Positions 53,843 to 62,340 of a stretch of DNA of 64,000 nt are shown here, in pieces; position 1 is the stretch's first letter; each line of letters starts with the position of its first letter. The translations under genes were made by a program, and so were the position numbers. The stretch lies in assembly GCA_963780135.1 (NCBI GenBank), contig CAWAAR010000003.1, positions 186,001-250,000 of the forward strand, read 5' to 3'. The notes below the pieces were generated by a model, which made no database searches, was not told where the DNA came from, and was given only the letters and a program-made list of their open reading frames with translations. The stretch comes from Clostridium_AM sp963780135. Its GTDB lineage: Bacteria > Bacillota > Clostridia > Clostridiales > Clostridiaceae.

Positions 53843-54472
53843 ATGAAAAAGGCTATACTAGGTAAAAAACTTGGTATGACTCAAATATTTGATGAAAATG
53901 GAAAAATAGTTCCTGTTACAGTAATTGAAGCAGGTCCATGTGTAGTTATTCAAAAGAAAACTGCAGAAAAAGATGGCTATGATGCTATACAATTAGGATT
54001 TGCTGATATAAGAGAAAAACTTGTCAACAAACCTTTAAAAGGACACTTTGCAAAAGCTGGTGCTGCTTTAAAGAGATTTGTAAGAGAAGTTAAGATCGAA
54101 GACACAAGTGCATATGAAGTAGGACAGGAAATAAAAGCAGATGTGTTTGCAGCAGGAGAAAAGATTGATGTATCTGGAATATCTAAAGGTAAGGGATTCC
54201 AAGGTACAATAAAGAGATGGAATGCGCACAGAGGACCTATGTCCCATGGTTCAAAGTTCCATAGAGCAGTTGGTTCAATGGGAGCTTCATCTGACCCATC
54301 AAGAACATTTAAAAACAAGAGAATGCCAGGACATATGGGAAATGTAAATACAACAGTATTAAACTTACAAGTTGCAAAGGTTATGCCTGAGAAAAACATT
54401 ATATTAATAAAAGGTGGAGTACCAGGACCTAATAAAGGCTTTGTAGTAATAAGAAATACAGTTAAATCTTAA
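53843..54472 (+). CDS. rplC: 50S ribosomal protein L3
   Basis: 209 residues. Start ATG at 53843 (MKKAILGKKLGMTQIFDENG); the in-frame GTG at 53834 is part of the AGGAGGTG site. The long loop reaching the peptidyl-transferase centre is visible as FQGTIKRWNAHRGPMSHGSK and GSMGASSDPSRTFKNKRMPG. Confidence 0.97.
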   Translation: MKKAILGKKLGMTQIFDENGKIVPVTVIEAGPCVVIQKKTAEKDGYDAIQLGFADIREKLVNKPLKGHFAKAGAALKRFVREVKIEDTSAYEVGQEIKADVFAAGEKIDVSGISKGKGFQGTIKRWNAHRGPMSHGSKFHRAVGSMGASSDPSRTFKNKRMPGHMGNVNTTVLNLQVAKVMPEKNIILIKGGVPGPNKGFVVIRNTVKS

Positions 54473-54497
54473 GTTTTGGTAGAAAGGAGGATACAGA

Positions 54498-55118
54498 ATG
54501 CCTACAGTAGGATTATTTAATAAAGAAGGTAAAAAAGTTGGAGATTTTCAACTTTCAGATAATGTATTTGGAGTTGAAGTAAATAAATTTGCATTGCATC
54601 AAGTAGTTGTTGCATTACTTGCAAATAAAAGACAAGGAACACAGTCAGCTAAAACTAGAGCTGAGGTTTCTGGAGGCGGAATAAAACCTTGGAGACAAAA
54701 AGGAACTGGTAGAGCAAGACAGGGTTCAATAAGAGCACCACAATGGATTCATGGTGGTATGGTTTTCGCAGTAAAACCAAGAGATTATAGAATTTCTGTT
54801 CCAAAGTCTATGAGAAGGGTAGCTATGAAATCAGCTCTTACAAGTAAAGTTAACGATAAAGAAATGTTAGTTTTAGAGAGCTTAGAGTTAGAAGCACCAA
54901 AGACAAAAGAAATAGTTAAAATGTTAAATGCATTAGATTTAAAGAAAACATTAATAGTTACAGCTGAATCAAATGAAAATGTATATAAATCAGCAAGAAA
55001 CATAGAAGGCATAGAAGTAATGCCAGTTAACAATTTAAATGTGTATGATTTATTAAAGTATGAGAATTTTGTTATAACTAAGGATGCTGTATCAAAAATT
55101 GAGGAGGTGTATGCATAA
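54498..55118 (+). CDS. rplD: 50S ribosomal protein L4
   Basis: 206 residues. The extended loop of the exit tunnel is in TRAEVSGGGIKPWRQKGTGR then ARQGSIRAPQWIHGG. ATG after AAAGGAGG. Its stop overlaps the rplW start by one base (TAATG). Confidence 0.97.
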   Translation: MPTVGLFNKEGKKVGDFQLSDNVFGVEVNKFALHQVVVALLANKRQGTQSAKTRAEVSGGGIKPWRQKGTGRARQGSIRAPQWIHGGMVFAVKPRDYRISVPKSMRRVAMKSALTSKVNDKEMLVLESLELEAPKTKEIVKMLNALDLKKTLIVTAESNENVYKSARNIEGIEVMPVNNLNVYDLLKYENFVITKDAVSKIEEVYA

Positions 55119-55411
55119 TGAAATTAACTAATTATGATATCATAAGAAGACCTATTGTAACTGAAAAAAGCATGTCTTCAATGAGTGATAAAAAATACGC
55201 CTTTGTAGTTGATATACACGCCAATAAGTCAATGATAAAAAGAGCAGTAGAAGATGTATTTGGAGTAAAAGTAGAAGACGTTAAGACAGCAAGATATATA
55301 GGAAAAACAAAAAGAGTAGGCGTACACATTGGAAAAAGAGCAGACTACAAAAAAGCTATTGTTAAGTTAACAACAGATAGTAAGACAATAGAATTTTTTG
55401 AAGGAATGTAA
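55118..55411 (+). CDS. rplW: 50S ribosomal protein L23
   Basis: 97 residues, at the tunnel exit where trigger factor and SRP dock. YDIIRRPIVTEKSMSSMSDK and VEDVKTARYIGKTKRVGVHI are family segments. The start overlaps the rplD stop, so the genes are translationally coupled; GAGGAGGTG lies inside the rplD end. Confidence 0.96.
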   Translation: MKLTNYDIIRRPIVTEKSMSSMSDKKYAFVVDIHANKSMIKRAVEDVFGVKVEDVKTARYIGKTKRVGVHIGKRADYKKAIVKLTTDSKTIEFFEGM

Positions 55412-55471
55412 TTTAAAATAGAGCAGTTAGTGGTTAGCAACCAGATAAGCTGAAAGAAGGAGGGAATACCG

Positions 55472-56305
55472 ATGGCAGTTAAAGGATTTAATCCTACCAC
55501 ACCTTCAAGAAGACAGATGACAGTTAATACATTTGAAGAAATAACTACAAATGTTCCTGAAAAATCACTTCTTGTTGCATTAAAAAAGAGTGGTGGTAGA
55601 AATGCAAACGGTAAAATAACAGTTCGTCATATTGGTGGCGGTGCAAAACAAAAATATAGAATAATAGATTTCAAAAGAAATAAGGATTCAATTCCAGCAA
55701 AGGTAGCTACAGTAGAATATGATCCAAATAGATCAGCATATATAGCTCTTGTAGTTTATGCAGATGGAGAAAAGAGATACATAATAGCTCCAGTTGGATT
55801 AAAAGTTGGAGATGCTATAGTATCAGGAGTAGATTCTGATATAAAACCTGGAAATTGTCTTCCATTAAAAAACATACCTGTTGGTACAACTGTACACAAT
55901 GTAGAATTGTCTGCAGGAAAGGGAGCACAGCTTGTTAGATCAGCTGGAACATCAGCTCAACTTATGGCTAAAGAGGGCGGATATGCTACTCTAAGACTTC
56001 CTAGTGGTGAAATGAGATATGTAAGAATAGAATGTAGAGCAACTATAGGAACAGTTTCAAACTTAACTCATGAAATCACTAATATAGGTAAAGCAGGTAG
56101 AAAAAGACATATGGGAGTTAGACCTACAGTTAGAGGTTCTGTAATGAATCCTAATGACCATCCACATGGTGGTGGTGAAGGTAGATCACCAATCGGACAC
56201 GCAAGCCCAATGACTCCATGGGGTAAACCAGCACTTGGTTACAAAACTAGAAAGCATAAGAAATATTCAGATAGATTTATTATTAAGAGAAGAAACGATA
56301 AATAG
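55472..56305 (+). CDS. rplB: 50S ribosomal protein L2
   Basis: 277 residues. Near the peptidyl-transferase centre; the conserved loop GVRPTVRGSVMNPNDHPHGG with its histidine is intact. N-terminal OB-fold and KGAQLVRSAGTSAQLMAKEG are typical. ATG after AGGAGGG. A 9-bp hairpin (56309-56317 with 56323-56331) follows in the spacer. Confidence 0.98.
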   Translation: MAVKGFNPTTPSRRQMTVNTFEEITTNVPEKSLLVALKKSGGRNANGKITVRHIGGGAKQKYRIIDFKRNKDSIPAKVATVEYDPNRSAYIALVVYADGEKRYIIAPVGLKVGDAIVSGVDSDIKPGNCLPLKNIPVGTTVHNVELSAGKGAQLVRSAGTSAQLMAKEGGYATLRLPSGEMRYVRIECRATIGTVSNLTHEITNIGKAGRKRHMGVRPTVRGSVMNPNDHPHGGGEGRSPIGHASPMTPWGKPALGYKTRKHKKYSDRFIIKRRNDK

Positions 56306-56370
56306 TAGGAAGAGAATGATAAATTCTCTTCACTAACTATTAGTTAGGTTGTATGAAGGGAGGCCAAATC

Positions 56371-56655
56371 GTGAGCAGATCAGTTAAAAAAGGACCATAT
56401 GTTCAAGAAACACTTTTAAATAGAATAAATGAAATGAATAAAAATGGTGAAAAGAAAGTTGTAAAAACTTGGTCAAGAAGTTCAACTATATTCCCACAAA
56501 TGATAGGTCATACAATAGCAGTACATGATGGAAGAAAACATGTACCTGTATACATATCAGAGGATATGGTAGGACATAAATTAGGAGAATTTTCACTAAC
56601 TAGAACATTTAAAGGACATATAGATAGGACTGAAAAATCAAGTAAGTTGAAATAG
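56371..56655 (+). CDS. rpsS: 30S ribosomal protein S19
   Basis: 94 residues. The GTG at 56371 (MSRSVKKGPYVQETLLNRIN) is chosen because AGGGAGG at 56357-56363 lies just before it; the ATG at 56353 overlaps that site. GHTIAVHDGRKHVPVYISED and the basic C-terminus are typical. Confidence 0.96.
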   Translation: MSRSVKKGPYVQETLLNRINEMNKNGEKKVVKTWSRSSTIFPQMIGHTIAVHDGRKHVPVYISEDMVGHKLGEFSLTRTFKGHIDRTEKSSKLK

Positions 56656-56677
56656 TCTAGAAAAGGAGGTAATATCT

Positions 56678-57013
56678 ATGGAAGCTAAGGCTATAGTTAA
56701 GTATGTAAGAATGTCTTCAATGAAAATAGGAGTTGTTCTTGATTTAATAAGAGGAAAAAACGTAAATGAAGCTTTTGCTATATTAAAGTATACTCCCAAA
56801 GATGCAGCTGAAGTTATTAATAAAGTATTAAAATCAGCTGTTGCAAATGCAGAAAACAATTTAAACTTAGATATAAACAGCTTATATGTTGCGGAAGCAT
56901 ATGCTTGTCAGGGACCAACTTTAAAAAGATTTAGACCACATGCTCAAGGAAGAGCTTTTAGAATAAAGAAAAGAACTAGCCATGTAACACTAGTTGTTAA
57001 AGAAAGAGCTTAA
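56678..57013 (+). CDS. rplV: 50S ribosomal protein L22
   Basis: 111 residues. AIVKYVRMSSMKIGVVLDLI, LKSAVANAENN and the exit-tunnel hairpin ACQGPTLKRFRPHAQGRAFR are present. ATG after AAAGGAGGT. Confidence 0.97.
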   Translation: MEAKAIVKYVRMSSMKIGVVLDLIRGKNVNEAFAILKYTPKDAAEVINKVLKSAVANAENNLNLDINSLYVAEAYACQGPTLKRFRPHAQGRAFRIKKRTSHVTLVVKERA

Positions 57014-57028
57014 GAAGGAGGGAAATAG

Positions 57029-57700
57029 ATGGGACAGAAAGTACATCCACATGGGCTAAGAGTTGGCGTAATTAAAGATTGGGATGCTAAATGGTATGCT
57101 AATAAGAAAGATTTTGCTGATAACCTAGTGGAAGATAATAAAATCAGAGAATTCGTAAAAGCTAAAACTGCTGCAGCTGGAGTTTCAAAAATTCAAATTG
57201 AAAGAGCAGCTAAAAGAATTAAATTAAATATATTTACTGCTAAACCTGGTATGGTAATTGGAAAAGGCGGTTCAGGAATAGACGCTTTAAAAGCTAGCAT
57301 CCAGAAAATAGTTACAGGTAAGAATATTTTAATAAATATAGTTGAAGTTAAATTAGCAGATGGTGATGCTCAACTTATGGCTGAAAATGTAGCTCAACAG
57401 CTTGAAAAAAGAATTTCTTTTAGAAGAGCAATGAAACAAACAATTCAAAGAGCAATGAAAACTGGTGTTAAGGGAGTTAAAACTTCATGTGCAGGAAGAC
57501 TTGGTGGTGCTGAAATAGCAAGAACTGAGCAATATCATGAAGGAACAATTCCACTACAAACATTAAGAGCTGATATAGACTATGGATTTGCAGAAGCAGA
57601 TACAACATACGGAAAAATCGGAGTTAAAGTATGGGTATATAGAGGAGAAGTTCTTCCTGTTAAGAAAGTAGCTCAAAACAAGGAAGAAGTTAACGCGTAG
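57029..57700 (+). CDS. rpsC: 30S ribosomal protein S3
   Basis: 223 residues. N-terminal KH domain with the GMVIGKGGSGIDALK loop, C-terminal S3 domain with GRLGGAEIARTEQYHEGTIP. Lines the mRNA entry channel. ATG after AAGGAGGG. Confidence 0.97.
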   Translation: MGQKVHPHGLRVGVIKDWDAKWYANKKDFADNLVEDNKIREFVKAKTAAAGVSKIQIERAAKRIKLNIFTAKPGMVIGKGGSGIDALKASIQKIVTGKNILINIVEVKLADGDAQLMAENVAQQLEKRISFRRAMKQTIQRAMKTGVKGVKTSCAGRLGGAEIARTEQYHEGTIPLQTLRADIDYGFAEADTTYGKIGVKVWVYRGEVLPVKKVAQNKEEVNA

Positions 57701-57716
57701 GAAGGAGGAATATCAT

Positions 57717-58160
57717 ATGTTAATGCCTAAAAGAGTTAAACATCGTAAGGTACAACGTGGCAGAATGAAGGGCAAGGCTACAAGAGGAAACTTTATAGCA
57801 TATGGAGATTTTGCTATACAGGCTACTGAATGTGGATGGATTACAAGTAATCAGATAGAATCTGCCAGAATAGCTATTAATAGATACATTAAAAGAGGAG
57901 GAAAACTTTGGATAAAGATTTTCCCAGATAAGCCAGTTACAGAAAAACCTGCTGAAACTCGTATGGGTTCTGGTAAAGGATCACCAGAATATTGGGTATC
58001 CGTTGTTAAACCAGGCAGAGTATTATTCGAGTTATCAGGTGTTAGCGAAACTGTTGCAAGAGAAGCTATGAGACTTGCATCACATAAGTTGCCGTTAAAA
58101 ACTAAGTTTGTAACTAGAAGAGATTTTGAAGAAGTGGGTGGTGAAAATAATGAAGGCTAA
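57717..58160 (+). CDS. rplP: 50S ribosomal protein L16
   Basis: 147 residues. MLMPKRVKHRKVQRGRMKGK start, then the signature MGSGKGSPEYWVSVVKPGRV. Contacts tRNA at the A and P sites. ATG after AAGGAGG. Its last codons overlap the rpmC start by 11 bases. Confidence 0.97.
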   Translation: MLMPKRVKHRKVQRGRMKGKATRGNFIAYGDFAIQATECGWITSNQIESARIAINRYIKRGGKLWIKIFPDKPVTEKPAETRMGSGKGSPEYWVSVVKPGRVLFELSGVSETVAREAMRLASHKLPLKTKFVTRRDFEEVGGENNEG

Positions 58161-58359
58161 AGAATTGCAAGAATTAAGACAAAGCAGCCCCCTAGATTGG
58201 CAGGGTAAGCTAGGAGATCTTAAAGCCGAATTATTCAATTTAAGATTTCAGTTAGCCACAGGTCAATTGGAAAACCCAATGAGAATAAAAGAAGTTAAAA
58301 AGTCTATAGCCCAAATTAAGACCATCCTTAGAGAAGAAGAGCTAAGGGCATTAAAGTAA
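58150..58359 (+). CDS. rpmC: 50S ribosomal protein L29
   Basis: 69 residues, two-helix protein (MKAKELQELRQSSPLDWQGK to IKTILREEELRALK). ATG at 58150 lies inside the end of rplP, with GTGGGTGGTG upstream; an in-frame GTG at 58126 would overlap rplP further and is rejected. Confidence 0.95.
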   Translation: MKAKELQELRQSSPLDWQGKLGDLKAELFNLRFQLATGQLENPMRIKEVKKSIAQIKTILREEELRALK

Positions 58360-58380
58360 GGGTGAAAGGAGGTTTGTTTT

Positions 58381-58635
58381 GTGGAAAGAGGAAATAGAAA
58401 AACAAGAATAGGTAAGGTTGTTTCTGATAAAATGGATAAAACTTTAGTGGTTGCAATTGAAACAAAAGTTCGTCATCCATTATACGGAAAAACAGTTAAT
58501 AAAACAACTAAATTTAAAGCTCATGATGAAAATAATCAAGCTAAAATTAATGATAGAGTTTTAATAATGGAAACAAGGCCATTATCAAAAGATAAAAGAT
58601 GGAGACTTGTAGAAATAGTTGAAAAGGCTAAATAG
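58381..58635 (+). CDS. rpsQ: 30S ribosomal protein S17
   Basis: 84 residues, OB fold. NRKTRIGKVVSDKMDKTLVV and ETRPLSKDKRWRLVEIV are family segments. GTG start at 58381 after AAAGGAGG. Confidence 0.96.
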   Translation: MERGNRKTRIGKVVSDKMDKTLVVAIETKVRHPLYGKTVNKTTKFKAHDENNQAKINDRVLIMETRPLSKDKRWRLVEIVEKAK

Positions 58636-58664
58636 TAAATTAAGCTGAAAGGAGGGTATTTTCA

Positions 58665-59033
58665 ATGATTCAGCAACAAACATTGTTGAAAGTTGCAGAT
58701 AATTCCGGTGCTAAGGAAATTATGTGTATAAGAGTATTAGGTGGTTCCAAAAGAAAATGGGGAAACATTGGTGATATAATAGTTGCTAGCGTTAAAGGTG
58801 CAACACCAGGCGGTGTTGTTAAAAAAGGCGAAGTTGTTAAAGCAGTTATAGTAAGAACAGTGAAGGGTTTAAGAAGAGCTGATGGTTCTTATATCAGATT
58901 TGATGAAAATGCTGCTGTTATAATAAAAGAAGATAAAAATCCAAAAGGAACTCGTATCTTCGGACCAGTTGCAAGAGAGCTAAGAGATAAAGATTTTACG
59001 AAAATATTATCATTAGCACCTGAAGTTCTATAA
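58665..59033 (+). CDS. rplN: 50S ribosomal protein L14
   Basis: 122 residues. MIQQQTLLKVADNSGAKEIM and the signature VKKGEVVKAVIVRTVKGLRR; FGPVARELRDKDFTKILSLA at the end. ATG after AAGGAGGG. Confidence 0.97.
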   Translation: MIQQQTLLKVADNSGAKEIMCIRVLGGSKRKWGNIGDIIVASVKGATPGGVVKKGEVVKAVIVRTVKGLRRADGSYIRFDENAAVIIKEDKNPKGTRIFGPVARELRDKDFTKILSLAPEVL

Positions 59034-59051
59034 GATAAGGAGGTGGCTATA

Positions 59052-59375
59052 ATGGCATTGAATAAAATACATGTTAGAAAAAAAGACACAGTTATGGTTA
59101 TATCCGGAAAAGATAAGGGTAAGACAGGAGAAGTTTTAGCTGTGATCCCTAAGACAGGAAAAGTACTTGTTAAGGGTATTAGTATAGTAACAAAACATCA
59201 GAAACCAAATAGAGCAAATATGCAGGGCGGAATAATTCAAAAAGAAGCTCCTATATATAGTTCAAAAGTAATGTTGTACTGTGATAAATGTAAATCAGCA
59301 ACAAGAATAAGCCATAAATTATTAGAAGATGGAACTAAAGTTAGAGTTTGTAAAAAGTGCGGAGAAACATTCTAA
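59052..59375 (+). CDS. rplX: 50S ribosomal protein L24 with two CxxC pairs
   Basis: 107 residues, assembly initiator protein. KOW segment VMVISGKDKGKTGEVLAVIP, then KHQKPNRANMQGGIIQKEAP. The C-terminal extension contains CDKC and CKKC about 25 residues apart, a likely zinc ribbon not found in E. coli or Bacillus L24. ATG at 59052; the in-frame GTG at 59043 is inside the ribosome site AAGGAGGTGG. Confidence 0.95.
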   Translation: MALNKIHVRKKDTVMVISGKDKGKTGEVLAVIPKTGKVLVKGISIVTKHQKPNRANMQGGIIQKEAPIYSSKVMLYCDKCKSATRISHKLLEDGTKVRVCKKCGETF

Positions 59376-59397
59376 TCTTTGAAAGGAGGGCCAAATA

Positions 59398-59944
59398 ATG
59401 ATCTCAAGATTACAAGAAAAGTACGAAAAGGAAGTAGTTCCGGCTTTAATGGATAAATTTGGATACAAAAACGTAATGGAGATACCAAAGCTAGACAAAA
59501 TAGTTGTGAATATGGGTGTTGGTGAAGCAAAAGATAACCCAAAGGTTTTAGAAGCTGCAGTAAGCGATTTAACAATCATTACAGGCCAAAAACCAATTTT
59601 GACAAGAGCAAAGAAATCTATTGCTAATTTTAAAATAAGAGAAAACATGCCAATAGGATGCAAGGTTACATTAAGAAAACAATAAGATGTATGAGTTTGC
59701 AGATAAATTAATGAATGTTGCACTACCAAGAGTTAGAGACTTTTCAGGAATTTCAGATAAAGCTTTTGATGGAAGAGGAAACTATTCATTAGGAGTTAAA
59801 GAACAACTAATGTTCCCAGAAATAGAATATGATAAAATAGACAAAGTAAGAGGTATGGATATAATCTTCGTTACAACAGCAAATACTGACGAAGAAGCAA
59901 GAGAATTGTTAAGATTCCTTGGAATGCCATTTACTCAGAAATAA
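59398..59944 (+). CDS. rplE: 50S ribosomal protein L5, frameshifted
   Basis: 5S rRNA-binding protein of the central protuberance. The first frame MISRLQEKYEKEVVPALMDK to KVTLRKQ stops at TAA 59683-59685. The rest (MYEFADKLMNVALPRVRDFS to LLRFLGMPFTQK) runs in another frame to 59944. Removing one T at about 59683 gives LRKQKMYEFADKL and a protein of about 181 residues, the normal size. Both parts are fully conserved, so an indel error is more likely than loss of this essential gene. Confidence 0.93.
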
Positions 59945-59956
59945 GGAGGGGAAAAC

Positions 59957-60142
59957 GTGGCACGTAAAGCTTTAATAGAAAAATGGAATAAAGAACCCAA
60001 ATATTCAACTAGAGCTTACACTAGATGCAGAATCTGTGGAAGACCACATTCTGTATTAAGAAAGTTTGGTATATGCCGTATCTGTTTCAGAGAGCTTGCT
60101 TATAAAGGTGAAATACCAGGATGTAGAAAAGCAAGTTGGTAA
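59957..60142 (+). CDS. rpsN: 30S ribosomal protein S14, zinc-binding type Z
   Basis: 61 residues, the short C+ form with CRIC (24-27) and CRIC (40-43) binding zinc. GRPHSVLRKFGICRICFREL is the signature. GTG start at 59957 after AAGGAGGGG. Confidence 0.96.
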   Translation: MARKALIEKWNKEPKYSTRAYTRCRICGRPHSVLRKFGICRICFRELAYKGEIPGCRKASW

Positions 60143-60175
60143 TGATAATTGTTAATGAAAGGAGGCACACAATAA

Positions 60176-60574
60176 ATGGTAATGACTGATCCTATCGCAG
60201 ATTTACTTACACGTATAAGAAATGCAAATATAGTTAGACATGAAATAGTAGAAGTACCTTCTTCTAACATAAAGAAGGATATTTTAAATATAATGCTTCA
60301 AGAAGGATATATAAAAGACGTAGAGGAATATACAGATGGTTCTGTTAATATGCTAAGACTTGCAATGAAGTATGGTCAAAGTAAAGAAAAAGTTATAACT
60401 GGTCTTAAAAGAATATCTAAGCCAGGATTAAGAGTTTACTGTAGAAAAGAAGAAATACCAAAAGTTTTAAATGGTTTAGGAATAGCTGTAATATCAACTT
60501 CAAAAGGGATTGTTACAGATAAAGAAGCAAGAAAACTTGGAGTAGGCGGAGAAGTTCTTTGCTACATATGGTAA
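60176..60574 (+). CDS. rpsH: 30S ribosomal protein S8
   Basis: 132 residues; central 16S binder and, in E. coli, the spc repressor. MTDPIADLLTRIRNAN at the start and GLGIAVISTSKGIVTDKEAR with GGEVLCYIW at the end. ATG 60176 is preferred (AAAGGAGG ten bases before); ATG 60182 is the alternative. Confidence 0.96.
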   Translation: MVMTDPIADLLTRIRNANIVRHEIVEVPSSNIKKDILNIMLQEGYIKDVEEYTDGSVNMLRLAMKYGQSKEKVITGLKRISKPGLRVYCRKEEIPKVLNGLGIAVISTSKGIVTDKEARKLGVGGEVLCYIW

Positions 60575-60688
60575 TCTAAGTATAAGTATAGATAAAAGAA
60601 ATCTATTATTTATTGATAGGTTAAAGTAATTAGGATATGTGACATATGATATTTGTTACAAGCCTATAGGAATACAGGAGGTGTAATC

Positions 60689-61231
60689 ATGTCAAGAATA
60701 GGAAAGCTCCCAGTAGTTATACCAAGTGGCGTAACTGTTACAGTAACACCAGACAACGTTGTTACTGCAAAAGGACCAAAAGGCCAACTTGTTAGAGCTA
60801 TGAGCAAAGATGTAAACATAGTTGTTGAAGACAACGCTGTAATAGTTACAAGAGACAACGATAATAAGCAAGTAAGAGCTCTTCATGGATTAACAAGAGC
60901 ATTAATAAATAACATGGTTATCGGAGTAACTGAAGGCTATGTAAAAACACTAGAATTAGTAGGTGTTGGTTACAGAGCTCAGTTACAAGGTAAAAAATTA
61001 GTTATGAATCTTGGATATTCACATCCAGTTGAAATAGAACCAGCTGAAGGCGTAGTTTTTGAAACACCTGCTGCTACTAAAATTATTGTTAAAGGTATCG
61101 ACAAAGAATTAGTTGGTGCTGTTGCAGCAGACATTAGAACTTGGAGAAAACCTGAACCTTATAAGGGAAAAGGAATCAAGTACGAAAATGAAGTTATAAG
61201 ACGTAAAGAAGGTAAAACTGGTAAGAAATAG
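60689..61231 (+). CDS. rplF: 50S ribosomal protein L6
   Basis: 180 residues, two similar folds. MSRIGKLPVVIPSGVTVTVT, LVGVGYRAQLQGKKLVMNLG and PEPYKGKGIKYENEVIRRKE. ATG at 60689 after AGGAGGTG; the earlier in-frame TTG has no site. The 114-base spacer after rpsH is longer than others in the cluster and contains no frame. Confidence 0.97.
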   Translation: MSRIGKLPVVIPSGVTVTVTPDNVVTAKGPKGQLVRAMSKDVNIVVEDNAVIVTRDNDNKQVRALHGLTRALINNMVIGVTEGYVKTLELVGVGYRAQLQGKKLVMNLGYSHPVEIEPAEGVVFETPAATKIIVKGIDKELVGAVAADIRTWRKPEPYKGKGIKYENEVIRRKEGKTGKK

Positions 61232-61249
61232 TAGAAAGGAGTGACCTTT

Positions 61250-61609
61250 ATGTTCAATAAAGAAGACAGAAAAAAGGCTAGAGTAAGACGTCATCTTAGA
61301 GTTCGTAAAAAAGTTTCTGGTACAACTGAAAGACCAAGACTTGCAGTTTATAGAAGTGAAAAAAACATATATGCTCAAATAATAGATGATATAAATGGAA
61401 CAACTTTAGTTTCTGCTTCAACCTTAGATAAGGATTTCGAAGGTATAGGCAGCAATAAGGAATCAGCTAAAAAAGTTGGTGAAGCGATAGCTAAAAAGGC
61501 TATTGAAAAAGGAATTAAAGAAGTAGTTTTTGATAGAGGCGGATATGTATATCACGGAAGAATACAGAATCTTGCAGAAGGTGCAAGAGAAGCTGGTTTA
61601 CAATTCTAA
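61250..61609 (+). CDS. rplR: 50S ribosomal protein L18
   Basis: 119 residues; binds 5S rRNA with L5. Basic N-terminus KEDRKKARVRRHLRVRKKVS, then RPRLAVYRSEKNIYAQIID and FDRGGYVYHGRIQNLAEGAR. ATG at 61250 after AAAGGAGTG; the GTG at 61241 is within the site. Confidence 0.97.
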   Translation: MFNKEDRKKARVRRHLRVRKKVSGTTERPRLAVYRSEKNIYAQIIDDINGTTLVSASTLDKDFEGIGSNKESAKKVGEAIAKKAIEKGIKEVVFDRGGYVYHGRIQNLAEGAREAGLQF

Positions 61610-61625
61610 AGAAGGAGGGAAATAA

Positions 61626-62123
61626 ATGAGAATCGATCCTAGCACTTTAAATCTTAAAGAAAAAGTTGTATTTATAAATAGAGTTGCTAAGGTTGTTAAA
61701 GGTGGTAGAAACTTCAGATTTAGTGCGCTTGTAGTTGTTGGTGATGAGAACGGACACGTAGGCGTAGGAACTGGTAAATCTATAGAAATACCTGAAGCAA
61801 TCAGAAAAGGCATTGAAGATGCTAAAAAGAACTTAGTGGAAGTTGCAATGGTTGGCACAACAGTGCCACATGATATACAAGGTGAATTTGGTACTGGAAG
61901 AGTACTTATAATGACAGCACAAGAAGGTACAGGAGTTATAGCAGGAGGTCCTGCTAGAGCAGTACTTGAACTTGCTGGATTAAAGGATGTTAGAGCAAAA
62001 TCTTTAGGATCTAACAACCCAAGAAATATGGTTAATGCTACTATAAATGGTTTATCAAGACTAAGAACAGCAGAACATGTTGCTAATCTTAGAGGTAAAG
62101 CCGTTGAAGAAATTTTAGGTTAG
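61626..62123 (+). CDS. rpsE: 30S ribosomal protein S5
   Basis: 165 residues. RVAKVVKGGRNFRFSALVVV carries the spectinomycin-loop region, and GPARAVLELAGLKDVRAKSL is typical. Helps decoding accuracy and mRNA unwinding. ATG after AAGGAGGG. Confidence 0.97.
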   Translation: MRIDPSTLNLKEKVVFINRVAKVVKGGRNFRFSALVVVGDENGHVGVGTGKSIEIPEAIRKGIEDAKKNLVEVAMVGTTVPHDIQGEFGTGRVLIMTAQEGTGVIAGGPARAVLELAGLKDVRAKSLGSNNPRNMVNATINGLSRLRTAEHVANLRGKAVEEILG

Positions 62124-62138
62124 GGAGGCGAATGAACC

Positions 62139-62318
62139 TTGGCTAAAATTAAGATAACTTTAACTAAAAGCTTAATAGGTAGAAAGAAAGATCATATAGC
62201 TACTGTTAATGCTCTTGGATTAAAGAAAATAGGAAAAAATGTGGAACATGAGGATACTCCTCAAATAAAAGGAATGATAAACAAAGTTAGCTATCTTCTA
62301 AGAGTAGAAGAAGCGTAA
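62139..62318 (+). CDS. rpmD: 50S ribosomal protein L30
   Basis: 59 residues: MAKIKITLTKSLIGRKKDHI, then ATVNALGLKKIGKNVEHED and GMINKVSYLLRVEEA. TTG start at 62139 with GGGAGG at 62123-62128; no in-frame ATG exists near. Too short to be caught by a long-ORF scan, but unmistakable and in the expected place between rpsE and rplO. Confidence 0.96.
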   Translation: MAKIKITLTKSLIGRKKDHIATVNALGLKKIGKNVEHEDTPQIKGMINKVSYLLRVEEA

Positions 62319-62340
62319 TACAGAGGAGGTGTAAGTTGAA

